A stretch of DNA of 64,000 bases from Pseudomonadota bacterium (GTDB lineage Bacteria > Pseudomonadota > Gammaproteobacteria > Xanthomonadales > Rhodanobacteraceae): positions 180,012 to 244,011 of the forward strand of contig JAEWGO010000012.1 of the NCBI GenBank assembly GCA_023388255.1, in the 5' to 3' direction. Position numbers and translations under genes: made by a program. Position 1 is the stretch's first letter. Each line of letters opens with the position of its first letter. A model generated the notes under the pieces. It was not told the origin of the DNA. It saw only the letters and a list, made by a program, of their open reading frames with translations, and made no database searches. This document shows positions 59,225 through 64,000 of this stretch, piece by piece.

Positions 59225-60379
59225 ATGAACGCGTTGCCTACGTCCCATCATTCCGCGGCAGACGACCGCGAGATCGAACCAGTCGTTGCGCTGGCACGCC
59301 AACGTGCGGGGGCGCTTCTGCTCGACGTGCGCGAGGACGACGAGCGCGCTGGAGGCCATGCCGCAGGCTCGACCGGGCTCGCGCTCGGCCTTGTCGCCGA
59401 ACACGTCGGCGCACTCGCGCCGGAACGCGATCGCGAGATCCTCGCGATCTGCGCCAGCGGCCGTCGCTCGCTGCTGGCAGTGCAGGCGTTGCGCGAACTC
59501 GGCTACGCAAACAGTCGTTCCGTGCGCGGCGGATTTGCGCGCTGGAAGCAGGAAGGCCTGCCGATCGAGCGAGGTGCGCTCGATGCGGAATCGGCCGAAC
59601 GCTACGCGCGGCATCTCGTATTGCCCGAAGTCGGTGTGGCCGGGCAGCGCAGGCTTGGCGAAGCGCGCATCGTGCTGATTGGCGCCGGTGGACTCGGCGC
59701 ACCGGCTGCCTTGTATCTCGCTGCCGCCGGCGTCGGACATCTCACGATCATCGACGACGACCACGTCGAACGCTCGAACCTGCAACGGCAGGTGATCCAC
59801 GCCGATGCTCGCATCGGCGTCGCCAAGGTCGAATCCGCACGCATCGCGCTGGCCGCGCTGAATCCGCTGACGAAGGTCGAAGCGATTGCCGAGCGCGTGC
59901 AGGCGACAAATGTCGAAACGCTGCTGTGCGGCCACGACGTCATCATCGACGGTGCCGACAACTTCCCGGTGCGCTATCTGCTCAGCGCAGCGAGCCTGCG
60001 CCTGGGAATTCCGCTGGTCTATGGCGCCGTGCATCGATTCAGTGGCCAAGTCAGCGTATTCGATCCGCGCCGCAATGATTCGCCGTGCTATCGCTGCCTG
60101 TTTCCGCACCCTCCGTCTGCAGCGGAAGCACCGAACTGCAGCGAAGCCGGCGTGCTCGGGGTGCTGCCCGGTGTGATTGGCCTGCTGCAGGCGACCGAGG
60201 CGCTCAAGCTCGTGCTCGGCGTCGGCACGCCGTTGACCGGGCGCCTGCTGTGCCAGGACGCACTTGCCGGCACGTTCCGCGAGCTGCGTCTGCCGCGCGA
60301 TCCGGATTGCCCGGGCTGCGGTGCCGCGGCGAACTTCCATGGCTACGAGGACGTCGCGCGGATCTGTTCCGTGTCGTGA
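59225..60379 (+). CDS. moeB: MoeB/ThiF-type adenylyltransferase with N-terminal rhodanese domain
   Basis: 384 residues from ATG 59225. Residues 15-105 are a rhodanese domain with active-site cysteine in ICASGRRS (C76). The E1-like domain follows: RYARHLVLPEVGVAGQRRLGEARIVLIGAGGLGAPAALYLAAAGVG, with the catalytic D in IDGADNF, and zinc cysteines CYRC and CPGC. It adenylates the C terminus of MoaD/ThiS-like proteins, the first step of sulfur loading. In most such fusions the rhodanese is C-terminal; here it leads. It ends the mobA-moeA-moeB run. Confidence 0.9.
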   Translation: MNALPTSHHSAADDREIEPVVALARQRAGALLLDVREDDERAGGHAAGSTGLALGLVAEHVGALAPERDREILAICASGRRSLLAVQALRELGYANSRSVRGGFARWKQEGLPIERGALDAESAERYARHLVLPEVGVAGQRRLGEARIVLIGAGGLGAPAALYLAAAGVGHLTIIDDDHVERSNLQRQVIHADARIGVAKVESARIALAALNPLTKVEAIAERVQATNVETLLCGHDVIIDGADNFPVRYLLSAASLRLGIPLVYGAVHRFSGQVSVFDPRRNDSPCYRCLFPHPPSAAEAPNCSEAGVLGVLPGVIGLLQATEALKLVLGVGTPLTGRLLCQDALAGTFRELRLPRDPDCPGCGAAANFHGYEDVARICSVS

Positions 60380-60741
60380 CCCCCACACCTGTTTCAGGAT
60401 CGCAGCTCCGGAAATCCGGCGAGCCGAGCGGCCGTGAAGCAGGATGAACCGTGCTGACCCGATCCTGCGTCACCTCCTGCCAGACGAGCGCGTGGTACCC
60501 GATTTCGAGGCCGCCTCTTGCCTGATGAGTGCGTTCGTCATCACAAAAGGCGGTTGAACCGTCATCCTTGCGGCATTTTTGATGGTTGTTTGATCTTCCT
60601 GGTACGACTTTTGAGCCCTGCCTGAGGTGGCGAAGCACGGTGCGTCATAGCGTGAAGGCGGACTCCCGGCGAATTCCGGTGAAATACCGGAAGCCGGGTG
60701 GAAATCCACAAGCCAATACCCGCCAATTGGGGAGAGCAATC
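60380..60741 (+). promoter_or_regulatory. 362-bp leader of the propeller gene with nested hairpins
   Basis: No credible gene lies here. At 60665-60698 an outer stem CCCGGC/GCCGGG encloses, after a 3-nt bulge, a perfect TTCCGGT-GAAAT-ACCGGAA hairpin. A second hairpin GTGGA-AA-TCCAC (60698-60709) abuts it, 20 nt before the ribosome site GGGGAGAG. It does not match a riboswitch I know. Confidence 0.5.
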
Positions 60742-63700
60742 ATGTCGGCAATACCGCACGCAACCGGACCGGCCGCTGGCCGATCGCACCGAAACGCCCC
60801 ACCTTTGAACATCGTGAAACGCATGGTTTCCGGCATAGTGTCGGTTGTGGCATTCCTCGGCATGGCGGGCCTGCTCCCAGGCGGGGCAGCGATGGCCGCG
60901 CCGGCCATCAGTGTCACTCCCGACCGCGCGACGATTGCGCTGACGCCCGGTCAGATGCAGGCCCAGCCGCTGACGATCCTGAACGGCGGCACCGATCCAT
61001 TGGATTGGCAGCTTCTCAATCAGAACGTCGACGTTCGCGACTTCCGGCGCGAGGCCGCGCTGAAGCTCGACCAGAACGAGTACTACTTCGCTTCGGCCGT
61101 GATCGACCCGGCAGGCCGTTACGCCTACTTCGGCACCAGCTCGCCGCCGGGCCAGCTGGTGAAGGTCGATCTGCAGACCTGGCAGCGCGTCGGCTCGATC
61201 GTGATGCCGGACATCGAAGGTGGCAGCGGCGAAGGGTTCCTTTTTTCCGGCGTCATCGAAAGCAGCGGCAAATACGCCTACTTCGGCACCGGCACCTATC
61301 CGGCGAAGGTCATCAAGATCGACCTCGAGCACTTCAAACGCGTCGATGCGATCACGATGGAGCAAGGCGAAGATGTCTTGCGCGCCGCCGTCATTGATCC
61401 GGCTGGCAGGTTCGCCTATTTCGCCTCGGATACGGCGCCAGTGTCGATCATCAAGATCGACCTGCAAACGTTCACCCGAGCCGGTGCGCTCGTGCTTGGT
61501 GACGACCAGTCCTACACTCAGCGGGCTGCCACCATCGATCATCAGGGGCGGTTCGCCTATTTCGGCGTGAATTGGGGCACCGTGGTCAAGATCGACCTGA
61601 CGAATTTCACGGCGGTCAACAGCATCGACACAATCGACCCAAGTTTGGGCACCATGCTTGGTTCGGCATTGATTGATCCAGACGATCAGTACGCTTATTT
61701 CGGCACCAGTGAAGACCCCGGCAGGATCGTCAAGATCGACCTCGCCACTTTCACGCAAACCGGCCTGCTGACCTTGGCCGACGGCGAAGCCCGCCCGGCT
61801 GCGGCGGTGATGTCTCCCGATGGTTCGTTTGCCTATTTCGGCACACTTCAGACGGCGCCAGGCCGGGTAGTCAAGGTCGATCTGGCGACCTTCGCGCGTG
61901 CCGGAGCAATCACCCTGAATACCGGCGAGGACGACCTGCGCGCAGCGGTGGCCAACCCCATCAATGGCGAGCTCTATTTCGCCGCAGCGACGTTCCCGGG
62001 TCAGGTCATCAAGGTCACCGATGCGCTCTACAACTGCGCTTTGCCGACTTGGGCGAGCGTTGTCCCCGGCAGCGGGACGATCGTTGGCGGTGCCAGTCAA
62101 TCGGTGAATGTCGGTTTCAACGCGACCGGTATGGCAGTCGGACAGCACGCGGCGACCGTGTGCCTGCAGAGCAACGATCCCGCGAGATCGCGCGTCGTGG
62201 TGCCGCTGACGGTCGATGTGCGATGGGCCGACGTGACACCGCAGACTTTCGCCTTCGATGTCGTGCGCGGCAGCAATGGCAGCCAGGCGCTGTCGATCGT
62301 GAATCGCGGCAGCGCCAGCCTAGGCTGGACGATTGCGCAGGCCGATCCGGTGCAGGGTTGCAGCGCGCCGGCGACAGCGGCATGGCTGAGTGCATCCCCG
62401 TCAAACGGAACCCTGGCAGCGGGCGCGACCGCGAATGTCGGCGTGGCGGTCGATTCGGCCGATCTTGCATCAGGCCCGTATGCGGCGCAGTTGTGCGTCA
62501 CGGCTACCGTCGGCGCGGATACGCAAACCAGCGCTGTTCCCGTCGCATTGAATGTGCGTGAACCGACGCCGGCGCTGGCCCTCGCGCCCGGCAATCTGTC
62601 GATCGCAATGCCATCCAACCAGAGCGCAAGCGCGAACCTGTCCTTGTTCAACCTCGGCACCGGCGTTCTCGATTGGACTTTGCAGGGCGGAAGCGTCGCT
62701 GCCCATCTCGACAGCACCCTGACATTCGATGCCGGTGATTCCGCCGTCAGCGCAGCGATTGTCGATGCGAACGGTCGTTTTGCCTATTTCGGCTCCCGCT
62801 CGACGCCGGGAAAGATCGTCAAGGTCGATCTCGAAACCTTGGCGAGTGTGGGCACGATCACTTTGGCCAACGATGAAAACGTGGGCTCTGCCGTGATCGA
62901 TCCGAGCGGTCGGTACGCGTATTTCGGCTCCGGTTACGCCCCTTCGCCGGGACGTGTCATCAAAGTCGATCTCGGCAGCTTCAGCCGTGTCGGCACGCTC
63001 GACCTGGCTGACGGCGAGCAATCCCTTGCCGCCGCCGTCATTGCCCGCGACGGAGCGTATGCGTATTTCGGCACGCGTACCGAGAATGGGACGATCGTGA
63101 AAATCGATCTCGCCAATTTCACGCGCGTCGGCTCGATCAATCTGGACAGCAGCCTCGAGGAAGGCTTCCTCTACTCGGCCGCGCTCGATCGGACCGGCGC
63201 CTATGCGTATTTCGGTTCCGGCGTGCTGTCGAGCAGGCTGGTGAAGGTCGACCTGTCCAGCTTCCAGCGCGTCGGCTCGATCGTGATAGCCGACGATCAG
63301 GGCAGCGGCCCGGTGCTGATCGACAGGACAGGAGACTTTGCCTACGTCGGTACGCAGCCGCCGTTCATCGGCATATCGCACCTGGTCAAAGTCGACCTCT
63401 CCAGCTTCCAACCGGTCGACATGGTGGATCTCGACATTGACAACACCGAAGGTGGCATATCCGCCGCGGTGATCGATCCGGCCGGTCGCTCCGCCCTCGT
63501 CGGAACGACTTGGGGTTCCGCCACCCGCCTCGTGGAAATCAATCTGGACACGTTCTCGCGCGTGAGCGCGGTTTCGCTTGGCGTCGCCGAGGGCGGCTTG
63601 AATGCAGCCGCGATTGCACCGGATGGCCACTACGCCTATTTCGGCGGCCAGTTGTATCCCGGCGGTGGACGTTCCGGTCGCGTGTACAAGATCGAAACGC

Positions 63701-63948
63701 ATCGCAATTGCGTGTTGCCGAGCTGGCTGACGGTCGGTGAAAGCAGCGGTGTAGTGGCAGCGGGAAGCAGCCACGACGTTGGCGTCACCGCCAGTTCGCA
63801 TGGACTTTCCGTGGGCGTGCACGATGCGAACCTGTGCTTCGCCAGCAACGATCCGGACCGCCCCGTGCAGAGCGCTCCGATCGAATTGACCGTAACGGCC
63901 GCGAGCGACGCCATCTTCGCGGATGGTTTCGAGACGCGCATTCCCTGA
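60742..63948 (+). CDS. Large secreted double-propeller protein with IFADGFE tail
   Basis: 1068 residues from ATG 60742 with GGGGAGAG 5 nt upstream. A long basic n-region and hydrophobic segment (MVSGIVSVVAFLGMAGLLPGGAAMA) form the export signal. The body has a duplicated plan: an Ig-like domain (ILNGGTDPLDWQL), seven propeller repeats of about 45 residues with the phrase DPxGRYAYFGT...KVDLxxFxRVGxI, then an LPxW Ig-like domain. After a middle Ig-like domain the same plan repeats: LFNLGTGVLDWTL, seven repeats, and NCVLPSWLTV. It ends in DAIFADGFETRIP. It is exported to the surface or medium; ligand and activity are unknown. Confidence 0.82.
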   Translation: MSAIPHATGPAAGRSHRNAPPLNIVKRMVSGIVSVVAFLGMAGLLPGGAAMAAPAISVTPDRATIALTPGQMQAQPLTILNGGTDPLDWQLLNQNVDVRDFRREAALKLDQNEYYFASAVIDPAGRYAYFGTSSPPGQLVKVDLQTWQRVGSIVMPDIEGGSGEGFLFSGVIESSGKYAYFGTGTYPAKVIKIDLEHFKRVDAITMEQGEDVLRAAVIDPAGRFAYFASDTAPVSIIKIDLQTFTRAGALVLGDDQSYTQRAATIDHQGRFAYFGVNWGTVVKIDLTNFTAVNSIDTIDPSLGTMLGSALIDPDDQYAYFGTSEDPGRIVKIDLATFTQTGLLTLADGEARPAAAVMSPDGSFAYFGTLQTAPGRVVKVDLATFARAGAITLNTGEDDLRAAVANPINGELYFAAATFPGQVIKVTDALYNCALPTWASVVPGSGTIVGGASQSVNVGFNATGMAVGQHAATVCLQSNDPARSRVVVPLTVDVRWADVTPQTFAFDVVRGSNGSQALSIVNRGSASLGWTIAQADPVQGCSAPATAAWLSASPSNGTLAAGATANVGVAVDSADLASGPYAAQLCVTATVGADTQTSAVPVALNVREPTPALALAPGNLSIAMPSNQSASANLSLFNLGTGVLDWTLQGGSVAAHLDSTLTFDAGDSAVSAAIVDANGRFAYFGSRSTPGKIVKVDLETLASVGTITLANDENVGSAVIDPSGRYAYFGSGYAPSPGRVIKVDLGSFSRVGTLDLADGEQSLAAAVIARDGAYAYFGTRTENGTIVKIDLANFTRVGSINLDSSLEEGFLYSAALDRTGAYAYFGSGVLSSRLVKVDLSSFQRVGSIVIADDQGSGPVLIDRTGDFAYVGTQPPFIGISHLVKVDLSSFQPVDMVDLDIDNTEGGISAAVIDPAGRSALVGTTWGSATRLVEINLDTFSRVSAVSLGVAEGGLNAAAIAPDGHYAYFGGQLYPGGGRSGRVYKIETHRNCVLPSWLTVGESSGVVAAGSSHDVGVTASSHGLSVGVHDANLCFASNDPDRPVQSAPIELTVTAASDAIFADGFETRIP

Positions 63949-63960
63949 TGCGACGCGCGG

Positions 63961-64000
63961 CGGGGGGGGGGCCCCCCCCCCGGGGGGGCCCCCCCCCCCG
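63961..64000. other. G/C homopolymer blocks at window end, probable artefact
   Basis: Alternating runs of about 7-10 G and C fill the final 40 bases right after the propeller gene. The pattern is unlike the rest of the window and can fold on itself; it looks like a contig-end sequencing or assembly artefact. Confidence 0.65.

Noticed and set aside
60665..60709. Leader structure considered as a known riboswitch
   Set aside because: The stems do not fit the conserved cores of c-di-GMP, cobalamin, TPP, SAM or Moco riboswitches that I know; kept only as an unassigned structure.
1..64000. Mobile elements, prophage, rRNA or tRNA genes
   Set aside because: No transposase, integrase or phage structural frame was seen, and no tRNA-like cloverleaf or rRNA sequence was recognised by eye; a dedicated tRNA search could still find one.

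Overview
The window is about 64 kb of very GC-rich, densely coding DNA from a gammaproteobacterium, most likely the order Xanthomonadales and probably near Dokdonella/Rhodanobacteraceae. The reasons are gene order (serC-serA-pheA-hisC-aroA-cmk-rpsA-ihfB-lapA-lapB, smc-zipA, ndk-rlmN-pilF-rodZ-yfgM-bamB-der), a MoeB with an N-terminal rhodanese domain, a phasin/patatin/PHA-system cluster, and two secreted proteins ending in a D-x-IF-x-x-GF-E/D tail. The genus is an inference; there is no rRNA to settle it. I see no rRNA, tRNA, CRISPR array, prophage or transposase. The window looks like core chromosome with small lineage-specific inserts.

Layout. 1-952: an ECF-like sigma factor overlapping the start of a Ser/Thr kinase that runs off the left edge. 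1441-2154: a secreted CsgG-like protein, then a shared terminator with rluB. 2294-11412: rluB, scpB and scpA (minus strand), then yciI, bolA, smc and zipA (plus), so all three condensin subunits lie together. 11483-16045: a secreted beta-helix protein, an acyl-CoA-binding protein plus TetR regulator, and a divergent two-domain reductase resembling alcohol-forming fatty acyl-CoA reductases. 16425-19863: a TMTC-like membrane/TPR protein, an S11 D,D-carboxypeptidase and a DUF3617 protein. 20019-23116: PHA-granule genes (phasin, patatin, PHA-system protein) and a twin-FHA membrane protein. 23161-26277: msrB-dipZ-msrA, which looks like a complete periplasmic methionine-sulfoxide repair unit.

26531-37638 is a long co-oriented run for serine and aromatic amino-acid synthesis, CMP kinase, ribosomal protein S1, IHF-beta and LPS assembly (lapAB). 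It contains one translationally coupled gene of unknown function between hisC and aroA. 37631-41647: surface-polysaccharide genes (a WecA-like transferase, a WbpM/CapD-like dehydratase, galU). 41777-45525: a Cys/Met-metabolism PLP enzyme, small envelope proteins and csaA. 45567-50196: a fatty-acid beta-oxidation pair (thiolase and a two-domain hydroxyacyl-CoA dehydrogenase/enoyl-CoA hydratase) behind a PsrA-like TetR gene with a perfect operator palindrome at its start. 50398-57385: the ndk-to-der run, lacking the ispG and hisS genes often found inside it. 57399-60379: molybdenum-cofactor genes mobA, moeA and moeB. 60742-63948: a large secreted protein with two seven-repeat propellers.

The most interesting non-coding signal is a dispersed hairpin with core GCGGCC-loop-GGCCGC followed by a TTTCAAAG-like tract. 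It sits in the leader of at least four unrelated genes (scpB, galU, csaA and the fad operon). The galU and fad leaders also carry tandem repeats of 64 and 108 bp. A second, MITE-like repeat family occurs at 27640-27743, 41717-41742 and 46817-46889. The last 40 bases are G/C homopolymer blocks that look like a sequencing or assembly artefact.
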